The translations under genes and the position numbers were made by a program. From Chloroflexota bacterium (GTDB lineage Bacteria; Chloroflexota; Dehalococcoidia; SM23-28-2; RBG-16-64-32): a stretch of DNA of 20,543 nt. The notes beneath the pieces are model-generated. The model made no database searches. It had not been told where the DNA came from and was given only the letters and a program-made list of their open reading frames with translations. Each line of letters starts with the position of its first letter. The first letter of the stretch is position 1. Shown here piece by piece: positions 1 to 6,951 of this stretch. The stretch covers positions 1 through 20,543 of the forward strand of contig VBJT01000047.1 of NCBI GenBank assembly GCA_005880075.1, written 5' to 3'.

Positions 1-384
1 GAAGTAGTGGAAGAGATAGCTGGGCCCGCGAAAGAGGTGACGCTCGAGATGTGCCGTCGATTTTCGCGCGGCAAGAGCTACCACAACGATGTCGAGGAGG
101 CGCGGAGGCTGGGGTTCCCGGATATCGTCGTGCAGGGGATGATGCCATTGTGCTTCGTTTCCGAGATGATGACCGACCGGTTTGGTCAGGGGTGGTTTGC
201 CGGCGGGCGGATGAATGTAAGCCTGGTGAACGTCGTCTGGCGCGGTGATGTTCTGATCTGCCGGGCAATCATGCGAGAGCTTTCTCCTGAGGGCTCGCGC
301 CGAAGAGCACATTTGCAGATCTGGTGTGAGAAAGAAGACGGCACGAAGGTCGTCGTCGGTTCGGCAAGCGCCGTCGTCGGCTAA
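1..384 (+). CDS. MaoC-like hot-dog fold dehydratase (5' partial)
   Basis: The reading frame is open to the window edge, so the N-terminus may lie outside; the first in-window start is GTG at 7, giving 125 residues. The stretch around residues 24-45 (YHNDVEEARRLGF followed by VVQGMM) resembles the MaoC/(R)-hydratase signature, in which a hydratase-2 motif with a His is followed by an Ala-rich helix and then HGM. Here QGM replaces HGM. The later part (GGRMNVSLVNVVWRGDVL) matches the strand that closes the hot-dog fold. Family members hydrate enoyl-CoA or related acyl thioesters in the cytoplasm. The HGM-to-QGM change means the substrate and even catalysis are uncertain. It could equally be one subunit of a two-part MaoC pair whose partner lies upstream. 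Confidence 0.72.
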   Translation, partial: EVVEEIAGPAKEVTLEMCRRFSRGKSYHNDVEEARRLGFPDIVVQGMMPLCFVSEMMTDRFGQGWFAGGRMNVSLVNVVWRGDVLICRAIMRELSPEGSRRRAHLQIWCEKEDGTKVVVGSASAVVG

Positions 385-411
385 CTCGCCGGAAAATCTC
401 GGGCAGTTCTT

Positions 412-693
412 TTAGCGGTTAGCAGCGAGATTGCTCTTCGGCAGGTGGTCAACCACCTGGTCGAGCTCTTCGCCCCGGCGTACCCAACGGCGCATTTCGT
501 GCAGAAGAAGAGAGCCGACCTTTTCGAGCGCGTGAGAGCGTACTGGGTCTTGCTGCCGACTCATCGCTTGGTGCACTTCACGCAGAGCTTCCTCGCAGGC
601 AGCGGCCATTCGCCAGGCGAAGAAGCAGCGCCCGCTCGCGTCAGCCCAAGCGGAATCCGAGGTTGTTGAGTTATGTGGCGCTGCCGCTTTCAT
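412..693 (-). CDS. hypothetical small helical protein (doubtful)
   Basis: This 93-residue frame has an ATG start and lies between two convincing genes. I do not recognise a family. The product looks largely alpha-helical, with charged heptad-like stretches (CEEALREVHQAM and LHEMRRWVRRGEELDQVV). It has no signal peptide and no membrane segment. The composition is more protein-like than that of the opposite-strand frame at 445-669. No clear Shine-Dalgarno sequence precedes the ATG (GACGAAGA only). If it is not real, 385-848 is a stretch of about 460 bases with no gene apart from the promoter of the cyclophilin-like gene near 789-816. Confidence 0.42.
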   Translation of the reverse strand: MKAAAPHNSTTSDSAWADASGRCFFAWRMAAACEEALREVHQAMSRQQDPVRSHALEKVGSLLLHEMRRWVRRGEELDQVVDHLPKSNLAANR

Positions 694-788
694 TCTTCGT
701 CCATGTTGTGTGCCGTCTGTCTATTGAGATGATGCCGTATCCGGCGCGTTACACGCAGCCGCCTTGGCCGAGAGCCGATATACCAAGA

Positions 789-816
789 TTCAACCCATTC
801 GCGGGTTTGTTATACT
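789..816 (+). promoter_or_regulatory. candidate promoter of the cyclophilin-like gene
   Basis: TATACT at 811-816 is preceded by TGT, which makes an extended -10 element. TTCAAC at 789-794 is a weak -35 element at a 16-nt spacing. The predicted start of transcription is near 823, about 25 nt before the TTG start codon. This rests on motif match only. Confidence 0.5.
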
Positions 817-848
817 GAGAATGTCCGCAAAACAAGAGGTGATAAGGC

Positions 849-1649
849 TTGCCCCAAAGACAGAGGCGCCGCCGGCGAGGCCCTACAGAATACCAGGGGC
901 CCCGACGCGCAAAGCCGCCGTTCCCAATAAACGTAATTTTCAACGCCAAAGCGTTTTACATCATCTTCATTGTCCTGATCATCGCGAGCTTGGCCGCTAC
1001 TGCAATTGCGAGCAGCTCCGGGAGCAGCAAACGTTCGAAAGTCCCTGAAGCCGAAGACCGGATTACCGCTGAGGAAACGCCAAACGCGTCCATGACCTTC
1101 AGTGCGCCGGCTCCAACCATTGACCGCTCCAAATCGTACCTGGCGACAATCAAGACCGATAAGGGCGACATCAAGATCGACCTTGACGCGGCGGCGCCCG
1201 ATACGGTGAATAGCTTTGCTTTTCTGGCAGGTAACGGGTTCTACAATAACACCGTATTCTTCTACGTCGATAAGCAGTACGCGGCGCAGGCTGGAGATCC
1301 GACCTGCCGCAAGGACGCGCCCGGCGTCTGTTCCGGGGCAGGCGGACCCGGATATTCGTTGCCGCTACAGAACGCGGACGCAGCCCGCAAACAATGGGTT
1401 GTGGTGGCGCCTACTTTAATCCAGGGCGGGGTGGATGTAAGCGGCAGCCAGTTTAGAATCCTCTTTCGCGACGACCCGCGGCCTAATGTCAAAGAGACTG
1501 TATTCGGAAACGTCGTCGACGGCACCAGTATTCTGGAAGGGCTTAGCAACCTAGTGCCATGCTCCGTCGCGGGCTCCGCTAATTGCGATAGAGACCTCTC
1601 TTCGGCGTTGGTTATCAAAGAGGTCGTCGTCGAACCCAAGGTTGTTTAA
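849..1649 (+). CDS. membrane-anchored cyclophilin-type peptidyl-prolyl isomerase, probably inactive
   Basis: The TTG start is supported by AGGTGAT a few bases upstream, giving 266 residues. An Arg-rich cytoplasmic N-terminus (QRQRRRRR) is followed by one membrane segment at about residues 36-55 and then a linker, so the main domain should lie outside the membrane. Residues 97-235 follow the cyclophilin order: a TDKGDIKIDL strand, TVNSFAFLAGNGFY, AQAGDPT, GGPGY, SGSQF and TVFGNVVDG. Active cyclophilins carry FHRV after the GFY motif, where the Arg is catalytic; here residues 137-140 read FFYV, so both His and Arg are missing. Two CX7C pairs (C153/C161 and C238/C246) could form disulfides. The protein may be a chaperone or binding domain rather than an isomerase. 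The gene stands alone between minus-strand genes. Confidence 0.85.
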   Translation: MPQRQRRRRRGPTEYQGPRRAKPPFPINVIFNAKAFYIIFIVLIIASLAATAIASSSGSSKRSKVPEAEDRITAEETPNASMTFSAPAPTIDRSKSYLATIKTDKGDIKIDLDAAAPDTVNSFAFLAGNGFYNNTVFFYVDKQYAAQAGDPTCRKDAPGVCSGAGGPGYSLPLQNADAARKQWVVVAPTLIQGGVDVSGSQFRILFRDDPRPNVKETVFGNVVDGTSILEGLSNLVPCSVAGSANCDRDLSSALVIKEVVVEPKVV

Positions 1650-1713
1650 GGCGGCCTGACAATTGGAAGCGGACGGGCTCGAGTTCGAGGTCTGTTAATT
1701 AGCGAGAAGCGGT

Positions 1714-1920
1714 TCAGCGCTTCTGTTCGTCAGTTGTCGCCGGCTCTTTCTCGTCTGTCCCGTGTTTGTCCTCATCCTGGCCTTCCTTCAGTTCACGCCG
1801 GAACTCGCGGATGCCCCGGCCAAATCCCTTGCCGATGTCACCGATCCGGGTGGCGCCGAAGAGGACGACGACAATCGCGAGGATAATGAGCAATTCTGGA
1901 GCGCCCAAGCTCTGGAACAC
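1714..1920 (-). CDS. tatA: twin-arginine translocase subunit TatA/TatE
   Basis: This is the pore-forming subunit of the Sec-independent Tat pathway, which exports folded proteins across the cytoplasmic membrane. The 68-residue product begins MFQSLGAPELLIIL, with the conserved PE before a single membrane helix (about residues 8-22), the FG hinge at 21-22, an amphipathic helix (IGKGFGRGIREFRREL) and a charged, disordered tail. I chose the GTG at 1920 because AGGTGAT lies five or six bases upstream and the product then has the family's usual N-terminus; a GTG at 1929 would add three residues. It lies 48 nt downstream of a small membrane protein gene on the same strand. tatC is not in the window. 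Confidence 0.9.
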   Translation of the reverse strand: MFQSLGAPELLIILAIVVVLFGATRIGDIGKGFGRGIREFRRELKEGQDEDKHGTDEKEPATTDEQKR

Positions 1921-1968
1921 TAGTATCACCTACTCCCCAGTGGGAAGAATAACACTGCCTTTCGTTTG

Positions 1969-2223
1969 TCACAACTTAGTGTGGCCGGCGTTCTTCTCCG
2001 CTCCTCTTTCAATTACGAACATCAAACCCAGGAAGATCGCTGTTGCGGCGATACTAACGAGGGCAAGCAGCCAGAGACCGCCGACGAGAAAGAAGATCGC
2101 GGCCGCGGCGGCGAAGCTCATCGAAGTCACAACCACTATACGTGCGATTACGATGCCAAGCGGCATCTGCGGCTGTGCTGAACCGGATTGGTCATCGCCT
2201 TCCTCGACCGCGTCTTCTTGCAT
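1969..2223 (-). CDS. small two-helix membrane protein, unknown function
   Basis: The product is 84 residues with an acidic N-terminus (MQEDAVEEGDDQ), two predicted membrane segments (about residues 24-45 and 49-70) and a short basic tail ending in HTKL. I do not recognise the family. The frame stays open further upstream to 2313, but that extension would run into the tRNA-Pro gene, so I start at the ATG at 2223. No strong ribosome-binding site is visible. It lies between tRNA-Pro and tatA on the same strand and may be co-transcribed with tatA, which is 48 nt downstream. A role linked to Tat export is possible but would be a guess from position alone. Confidence 0.62.
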   Translation of the reverse strand: MQEDAVEEGDDQSGSAQPQMPLGIVIARIVVVTSMSFAAAAAIFFLVGGLWLLALVSIAATAIFLGLMFVIERGAEKNAGHTKL

Positions 2224-2269
2224 TTGACTGAGTGGACGAACCCGTTTGGACCTGCGTCTCGGCGGGCGT

Positions 2270-2347
2270 TGGTCGGGGTGGGCGGATTCGAACCGCCGGC
2301 CTCCTGGCCCCAAACCAGGCGCTCTAGCCTAGCTGAGCTACACCCCG
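2270..2347 (-). tRNA. tRNA-Pro (anticodon UGG), CCA encoded
   Basis: Read on the minus strand, a 7-bp acceptor (CGGGGTG with CACCCCG) encloses a D arm (GCTC/GAGC), an anticodon stem CCTGG/CCAGG with loop TTTGGGG, a 5-nt variable region and a T arm GGCGG-TTCGAAT-CCGCC. The anticodon is TGG, which reads proline CCN codons. The 3' ACCA end is encoded in the DNA. The total length is 78 nt with CCA. All stems pair perfectly, so the call is firm. Confidence 0.97.
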
Positions 2348-2426
2348 TGTCGCTCTCAGGTTAGAGGGCGGCGCGCAGCCGGGTCAAGAAGAAAAGTCCG
2401 CGTGGTGAATTCTACCGCGGTAGCTC

Positions 2427-2570
2427 TTACTTTGAACTGGCGATAATGAGCGTTCCCACAGCGAGTGCGAGCATGGCGCTGAATGGGGCCAGGATCAGAA
2501 GATACTCTGCCATACCTTGGCCCGTCTGCGCCCGGCACTTACGGAGAGTCGCCCGGATACGAAATAGCAT
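2427..2570 (-). CDS. Flp/Fap-type pilin component
   Basis: The 47-residue product carries the class III prepilin signature: a short basic leader (FRIRATLRKCRAQTG), then QGMAEYLLILAPF, with Glu at position +5 after the predicted cleavage glycine, and one hydrophobic helix to the end. Flp pilins form tight-adherence (Tad) pili and are cut by a TadV-type peptidase. I chose the ATG at 2570 because AGGAGGAAG precedes it by six bases; a longer frame to 2624 lacks such a site. The protein is at the short end for the family and stands alone here, since no tad assembly genes are visible in the window. Confidence 0.8.
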   Translation of the reverse strand: MLFRIRATLRKCRAQTGQGMAEYLLILAPFSAMLALAVGTLIIASSK

Positions 2571-2637
2571 AACGCTTCCTCCTGTCACGAGTATCGCGAG
2601 GCCCACTCGCCGTAATATCGCCACCGCCGCGTTAGGA

Positions 2638-2692
2638 GCCGGTTAACAGCTAGTAATCGCGTCTTAACCGGCGTCAGAACGCACGCGCCGGT
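2638..2692. repeat. overlapping inverted repeats forming two mutually exclusive hairpins
   Basis: GCCGGTTAA at 2638-2646 and TTAACCGGC at 2664-2672 form a perfect 9-bp inverted repeat. ACCGGCG at 2667-2673 also pairs perfectly with CGCCGGT at 2686-2692. The middle segment can therefore join only one of the two hairpins at a time. The element lies between the end of pyrD and the pilin gene. It could terminate pyrD transcripts or control the pilin gene. No long T-run follows either hairpin. Confidence 0.55.
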
Positions 2693-2704
2693 AATCCACG
2701 AAGA

Positions 2705-3688
2705 TTAGAGCCGCTGCCGCAGACGTTCACTGGCTGCCGCGTCCACCGTCTCGCTTTCGCGCCGCGCGGGTAAGGCCGCTCCAACGATCCCTTGGAGATC
2801 GTCGACACCCTGTCTTCGCATAAGGTCTTCCAGTTCCTCGATGATGTCCAGGGGAGCCCGGGGATTGCGGAAGGTGGCCGTGCCAACCTGCACCGCCCTG
2901 GCGCCGGCCATCAGGAATTCGATAGTGTCCTCGGCGCTGACGATTCCCCCGCAGCCGACGATCGGTATATCGAGCGATCTTGCTACCTGGTAAACCATGC
3001 GGAGCGCAATTGGCTTGAGAGCCGGGCCGGAGAGGCCGCCGGAACCCCAGCCGAGTGCGGGGCGGCGCGTCTGGATATCGATTCGCATGGCAGGAAAGGT
3101 ATTGATCAGCGTGAGCGCGTCTGCCCCGGAATTTGCGACCGCGGCAGCGATGTCGACGATGTCGGTGACGTTGGGGCCCAGCTTGACCAGCAACGGCATG
3201 TCTGTCTCACGGCGGACCGCATAGGTGAGGGCGGAGGCTGCTTTGGGGTCAGTTCCGAACTCGAGCCCGTTTTCGACGTTCGGACAGCTTACATTTACCT
3301 CGATGCCGCTCACGCCCGGCGTCCCGTCCAGGCGGCGCGCGAGCTCAGCATAGTGCGCGATGCTTTCGCCCGCGATGTTGGCAATGACGGGGACCCGCCA
3401 GGTTGCCCAGAGGGGCGCGACATCGCGGAGGATCGCCTCGATTCCGATATTCTGGAGACCGATCGAATTGAGCATCCCGGCAGCGGTCTCAACGATCCGG
3501 GGCTGGGCGTTACCCCGTCTGGGTCTTAGCGTTATCGCCTTGCTGACGATTGCGCCAAGCAGTTGGATATCGAAAACCTTCGCGTACTCGAGTCCGTTAC
3601 CGAATGTACCTGAAGCCGTCAGCACCGGGTTCGAGAGAAAAAGGCCGCGTTTATGGCCGGGGAGCAGTTCTACGGTCAGGTTGGGCAC
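2705..3688 (-). CDS. pyrD: dihydroorotate dehydrogenase B, catalytic subunit PyrD
   Basis: This FMN enzyme oxidises dihydroorotate to orotate, the fourth step of UMP synthesis. In class 1B it works with the FAD/Fe-S subunit PyrK to pass electrons to NAD. The 327-residue barrel shows PVLTASGTFGNG near the N-terminus, SKAITLRPRRGN, the active-site loop NVSCPN with Cys at 135 (Cys is the class 1 catalytic base), KLGPNVTDI, the INTFPAMRIDI stretch, SGPALKPIALR and the FMN-phosphate site GCGGI plus VGTATF. I chose the GTG at 3688 because the product then begins MPNLTVELL as in relatives, and because a TTG at 3724 falls on the T-tract of a terminator. pyrK is about 3.3 kb away in the main pyr operon, so pyrD is transcribed separately. 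Confidence 0.93.
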   Translation of the reverse strand: MPNLTVELLPGHKRGLFLSNPVLTASGTFGNGLEYAKVFDIQLLGAIVSKAITLRPRRGNAQPRIVETAAGMLNSIGLQNIGIEAILRDVAPLWATWRVPVIANIAGESIAHYAELARRLDGTPGVSGIEVNVSCPNVENGLEFGTDPKAASALTYAVRRETDMPLLVKLGPNVTDIVDIAAAVANSGADALTLINTFPAMRIDIQTRRPALGWGSGGLSGPALKPIALRMVYQVARSLDIPIVGCGGIVSAEDTIEFLMAGARAVQVGTATFRNPRAPLDIIEELEDLMRRQGVDDLQGIVGAALPARRESETVDAAASERLRQRL

Positions 3689-3695
3689 TGAACTC

Positions 3696-3724
3696 AATGT
3701 ATGCGAGCCTGCGGGAGAAAACAA
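3696..3724 (-). promoter_or_regulatory. candidate pyrD promoter, leaderless type
   Basis: On the minus strand TTGTTT (3724-3719) and TACATT (3701-3696) are separated by 17 nt. Only seven bases lie between the -10 element and the GTG start at 3688, so the transcript would begin at or next to the start codon. This agrees with the poor Shine-Dalgarno sequence there. Confidence 0.45.
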
Positions 3725-3728
3725 CAGA

Positions 3729-3746
3729 CCCCGCCGTCCGACGGGG
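3729..3746 (-). terminator. intrinsic terminator after the zinc-ribbon gene
   Basis: On the minus strand a 7-bp stem (CCCCGTC with GGCGGGG, including one G-T pair) closes a GGAC loop and is followed by TCTGTTGTTTTC. It sits 24 nt after the stop of the zinc-ribbon gene and just before the pyrD promoter, so it should separate the two transcription units. Confidence 0.6.
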
Positions 3747-3770
3747 CCGTGCGTTTACCAGGCTTGCTTG

Positions 3771-4064
3771 CTAGGCGATCAGCGCATTGCGAGATTGCGG
3801 CGACGCCGCAACTTCGTCATCGTCAGCGGCTGCTCGGCTGGGGCGGGAGCCTCTCCAGGCGTTGTACCCGCTTCCGGACTCGTCCTCCCAGAGGTGGTCT
3901 GTAGCTGAATTGCGGAACTCGCGCTCTTCGCCGCATCGCTTGCACCGGCCGAGGCTCATAGAGCCGCGCGGGGTGTCGATAACCCAGTGATGTTGGCAGG
4001 TCACGACCAATGTGTCCGCCTCCGGCTGGAACGGTTTTTCTTCGGTTACTGATGTCTTGGCCAT
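3771..4064 (-). CDS. small zinc-ribbon-like protein
   Basis: The product is 97 residues, with an ATG start and a strong GGAGGTG eight bases upstream. The core at residues 20-60 has CQHHWVIDTPRGSMSLGRCKRC, that is a C-x-H(H) pair and a C-x2-C pair 15 residues apart, followed by EEREFRNS. This looks like a treble-clef or zinc-ribbon knuckle. I recall similar short unnamed proteins with an HHWVI...GxCKxCG core, but I cannot name a function. The tail is acidic and low in complexity. It has its own promoter (4143-4171) and a terminator after it, so it is expressed as a single gene. It may bind nucleic acid or protein, but nothing here settles this. Confidence 0.82.
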   Translation of the reverse strand: MAKTSVTEEKPFQPEADTLVVTCQHHWVIDTPRGSMSLGRCKRCGEEREFRNSATDHLWEDESGSGYNAWRGSRPSRAAADDDEVAASPQSRNALIA

Positions 4065-4142
4065 CTAAGCCACCTCCGCTGTTTTTTAGCTTTCTGTTGG
4101 AAGATGAGTTCCGTCCAAAATACGTTACATCTTACGGCTCGG

Positions 4143-4171
4143 ATGATAGTCGCCCTTCGTGAACCGGTCAA
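4143..4171 (-). promoter_or_regulatory. sigma70-type promoter of the zinc-ribbon gene
   Basis: On the minus strand TTGACC (4171-4166) and TATCAT (4148-4143) are separated by exactly 17 nt. This is one of the best promoter matches in the window. Transcription should start near 4136, leaving a leader of about 70 nt before the ATG at 4064. Confidence 0.65.
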
Positions 4172-4225
4172 GGTTTGTGCCTTATTTACTTCCTAAATAG
4201 TCTTCCCCCGCCTATCTGGCGTGTG

Positions 4226-4231
4226 TATACT
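4226..4231 (+). promoter_or_regulatory. possible -10 element of the SufR-like gene
   Basis: TATACT lies 33 nt upstream of the ATG at 4265, in an AT-rich patch between divergent genes. No good -35 element lies at 16-18 nt, which would fit a regulated promoter. GTATAC at 4225-4230 is a small palindrome. The support is weak. Confidence 0.3.
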
Positions 4232-4264
4232 TATTAACGGCAATTACGCAAAAAAGGTTTCTCC

Positions 4265-4927
4265 ATGCAATCGACGAAAGACAATATCCTTGGCTATTTG
4301 AAACGCAGTGGCGGCGCGGGCGTCGACGCAGTCGCTTCGGAATTTGGGCTTGCGCGAATGACCGTCCGCCAGCACCTCTCGGGCCTGGAAAGGGACCGCT
4401 TGGTGGTCTCGCGCGAGGAGAGAGGACGAACGGGGCGGCCCCACTTGCTTTTCACTCTCACCGAAGAGGGTGAAGAGCGCTTTCCGAAGCGATACGACAG
4501 GTTGGCAGACCTAGCACTGCAGGAGGTTGCGCAGCTTGCGGCTGACGAGATCGCTGGCCTCGAGCCCGAGGAGAAGAAGCGGCTACTCCTCCGAAAGATG
4601 GCCGAGCGCGTTTATCGTGAGCACGAACCAAGAGTACGCGACAAAGATTTGAAGGAGCGGGTGGCGATCGTAGCAGATATCCTTCGCCGCGAGGGCGGGT
4701 TCGCCGAATGGAGCGCTGACGGTCAGAAACAATACGAGATCGTGGACTATAACTGCGTGTACCGTAAGGTCGCCAATTCGCATCCAGATGTTTGCGAATG
4801 GCACCTCTCTCTGCTCAGCAAATTGTTAGGTCAGGACGCACGCTGCGACCAATTCATCAGTCAGGGCGCGGACTCTTGCCGGTTCATAGTACAAGCGGGC
4901 GCTACAGGCAACGATCGACGGGAGTGA
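4265..4927 (+). CDS. SufR-like Fe-S-sensing winged-helix transcriptional regulator
   Basis: The product is 220 residues. Residues 5-72 form a winged helix-turn-helix of the ArsR/SufR type (GVDAVASEFGLARMTVRQHL, then a wing around RGRTGRPHLLFTLTEEG). A charged helical linker leads to a C-terminal domain with four Cys at 164, 177, 194 and 205. The order is CX12CX16CX10C. As I recall it, cyanobacterial SufR, which holds a [4Fe-4S] cluster and represses suf genes, has CX12CX13CX14C, so the spacing differs here but the first pair matches exactly. The stop codon is one base from the Mrp start, so the two are co-translated. This suggests a regulator that senses Fe-S status and controls its own operon. 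The start is supported by AAAGG seven bases upstream. Confidence 0.82.
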   Translation: MQSTKDNILGYLKRSGGAGVDAVASEFGLARMTVRQHLSGLERDRLVVSREERGRTGRPHLLFTLTEEGEERFPKRYDRLADLALQEVAQLAADEIAGLEPEEKKRLLLRKMAERVYREHEPRVRDKDLKERVAIVADILRREGGFAEWSADGQKQYEIVDYNCVYRKVANSHPDVCEWHLSLLSKLLGQDARCDQFISQGADSCRFIVQAGATGNDRRE

Positions 4928-4928
4928 A

Positions 4929-6023
4929 ATGACAGACGTCTCCAACGGACAAGTAACCAAGGAAGCGGTACTAGCCGCGCTGGAACAAATCGAAGACCCG
5001 GACCTGCATCGCGATATCGTCAGCCTCGGTTTCGTCCCGGATAGCGATATAAATATCTGCGGCTCGAACGTCTCGGTGAGGATCGTTTTGACCACTCCGG
5101 CTTGTCCGGTGCGGGAGACGATGAAGGAGCAAGCTCAGGAGCTGCTTACATCACTGCCCGGAGTCGAACAGGCCGAGGTAACGATGGACGCGACGGTCCG
5201 CTCGACCGGCGTAGGTAAAGGCCCGAAAGAGATCGAGGGCGTCCGTAATGTCATCGCGGTCGCCTCGAACAAGGGCGGTGTCGGCAAATCCACCGTCGCT
5301 GTTAACCTTGCCATTGCTCTGCGTGGATTTGGCGCTCGGGTTGGCTTGCTGGATGCGGACCTGACCGGACCCAACATACCGACCATGTTGGGACTGGGGG
5401 CCGGTTTTCAGGCAGACACCGGTCTCGCCATCGTTGGGCGCTATGGTATTCGGGCAGCATCCATCGGCTTCGTCCTCAAGCGAGGGCTGCCGGTGGTCTG
5501 GCGAGGGCCAATGATCGGGACCGGCGTGCGGCAGTTGATGCATGATCTGCCGTGGAGTGCCGAAGGGGAGCTTGATTACCTGATCGTCGACCTGCCGCCG
5601 GGGACCAGTGACGCCTCGATGAGTGCCGCTCAGGAAGCGCCTATAGCCGGCGCGGTTATCGTGACGACGCCGAACAACGTATCGCTCGAGGATGCGATGA
5701 AGGCGGTCACGATGTTCGAGAAGCTGAACGTCCCGGTATTCGGCCTCATCGAGAACATGAGTTACTTTGTTTGCCCGCACTGCGGGGACCGCACCGATAT
5801 CTTTGGCCACGGGGGAGCGCAGCAGACGGCCGAGGAGTTGGGAGTCGATTTTCTTGGTGAGATTCCACTCGATCCGAGCATTCGCTCAGGGGCTGACACC
5901 GGCATTCCGATCGTCGAGAGTGATCCAGAGTCGCCCGTAGCTCGCGCCTTCGCGGAGATCGCACAGACGGTCGCCGCGAAGACCAGCGTGCAGCACTTCT
6001 TCGCCACAGCAGCGGCTTCTTAG
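4929..6023 (+). CDS. mrp: Mrp/ApbC-type Fe-S cluster carrier ATPase with N-terminal DUF59 domain
   Basis: This cytoplasmic P-loop ATPase delivers Fe-S clusters to target proteins. Of its 364 residues, 10-90 are a DUF59/MIP18-like domain (ALEQIEDPDLHRDIVSLGF and TTPACPVRETM). The deviant Walker A motif NKGGVGKS is at 114-121. It is followed by the LLDADLTGPNIP segment, the Walker B-like LIVDLPPGTSDA at 218-229, ENMSYF and the cluster-binding CPHC (Cys 282 and 285). The length is normal for the fusion form. GGAG in the end of the upstream gene serves as the ribosome-binding site, and the two genes are one base apart. The gene is convergent with the MBL gene that ends at 6060. Confidence 0.94.
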   Translation: MTDVSNGQVTKEAVLAALEQIEDPDLHRDIVSLGFVPDSDINICGSNVSVRIVLTTPACPVRETMKEQAQELLTSLPGVEQAEVTMDATVRSTGVGKGPKEIEGVRNVIAVASNKGGVGKSTVAVNLAIALRGFGARVGLLDADLTGPNIPTMLGLGAGFQADTGLAIVGRYGIRAASIGFVLKRGLPVVWRGPMIGTGVRQLMHDLPWSAEGELDYLIVDLPPGTSDASMSAAQEAPIAGAVIVTTPNNVSLEDAMKAVTMFEKLNVPVFGLIENMSYFVCPHCGDRTDIFGHGGAQQTAEELGVDFLGEIPLDPSIRSGADTGIPIVESDPESPVARAFAEIAQTVAAKTSVQHFFATAAAS

Positions 6024-6059
6024 TTCGGCCCTTCTCTGCGGCTGAAACCCCGGAGCTTC

Positions 6060-6884
6060 TCAGAGCGCCTGGAAGGCCCGCCTGCCTTCGAGGCGCACCA
6101 GTTTGCCGAAGGGCTCCGGGAAGTGGCAGAAGGCAGTGATCAGCCCGTCGGCTTCCGCCTGATCGAACACTGTTCGGCGCGTCTCTGTTGTCGTTCGAGA
6201 GTGGGTGTCGAACGCGGAACACCATTCGATGCGGTCCAGTTGCGCCGGGTGGTGGGCGAGGTCGCCCGTTATGATCGCGCGCTCGCCGGACGACGAGATC
6301 AGCAAGCTGGTGTGCCCCGGCGTGTGCCCGGGCGTCGGATAGGTCGTGACTTCTGATGTAAGCGTCTGCGCTCCTGAGATGAGGTCCATTACGCCCTTGT
6401 CGGCAAGCGGCGTCACCTGCTGCATTTGTTGGTTGGTTTCCAGCATCTTTCCGAAGTAGTCCCAGTCCGCCTGCGGGACCAGGTGACGCGCTTTCGCAAA
6501 GTTGAGAGCACCGTTGGCCGATAGGTTCCAGCCGACATGATCGCCATGAAGGTGGGTGAAGACCACGGTATCGATGTCTTCAGGCGGAACGCCATTACGC
6601 CGCATGTCGTCCAGGAGGCTCCCTTGAATTCCGCCCAGGAACTGAATCGGGCCGGGGCCGATTCCTGTGTCGCACAAGATCGTCTGCCCCTGCGAGCGAA
6701 TGGCGTAACAACCGGCCTGCGTCCGGAATCGGCCGTCGCCATACGAGTCGGGATAGAGGGCGCGGTAGGGCTCGAAGTCGGACTCACTCTGTTCGGGAAA
6801 GAAAATCTGCCAGGGGAGTTCGAAGGGAGCATCGAGGAGCGAGATGATCTCGACATTTCCTACCATGATCCTTATTGTGCCCAT
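6060..6884 (-). CDS. MBL-fold metallo-hydrolase
   Basis: The product is 274 residues with the full metallo-beta-lactamase set: HLHGDH at 111-116 (two zinc sites), a His in PTPGHTPGH, the Asp in ITGDLAHHP and a late His in AFCHFPEP. The region before the zinc motif (QAGCYAIRSQGQTILCDTGIG) is typical of the family. The nearest style is the lactonase/YtnP-like branch of MBL hydrolases, but the substrate cannot be told. I chose the ATG at 6884 because AGAAGGGA precedes it; a TTG at 6920 has no such site. It lies 67 nt downstream of pyrK on the same strand and may be read from the pyr operon, though it has no known pyrimidine role. Confidence 0.88.
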   Translation of the reverse strand: MGTIRIMVGNVEIISLLDAPFELPWQIFFPEQSESDFEPYRALYPDSYGDGRFRTQAGCYAIRSQGQTILCDTGIGPGPIQFLGGIQGSLLDDMRRNGVPPEDIDTVVFTHLHGDHVGWNLSANGALNFAKARHLVPQADWDYFGKMLETNQQMQQVTPLADKGVMDLISGAQTLTSEVTTYPTPGHTPGHTSLLISSSGERAIITGDLAHHPAQLDRIEWCSAFDTHSRTTTETRRTVFDQAEADGLITAFCHFPEPFGKLVRLEGRRAFQAL

Positions 6885-6951
6885 CGAGAATTCCCTTCTC
6901 TGCGCGCGAAGTTGCGACAACTAATAGGCGTTAGCTGGGTCACTGTCAATT

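Noticed and set aside
445..669. Plus-strand frame of 74 codons opposite the doubtful small gene
   Set aside because: No ribosome-binding site or family features; the minus-strand frame is more protein-like.
1705..1724. Inverted repeat AGAAGCG/CGCTTCT at the tatA stop codon as a terminator
   Set aside because: It spans the stop codon and no T-tract follows on either strand, so a terminator is not supported.
2224..2313. Upstream extension of the small membrane protein gene
   Set aside because: It would overlap the 3' part of the tRNA-Pro gene and adds a low-complexity Arg/Pro stretch.
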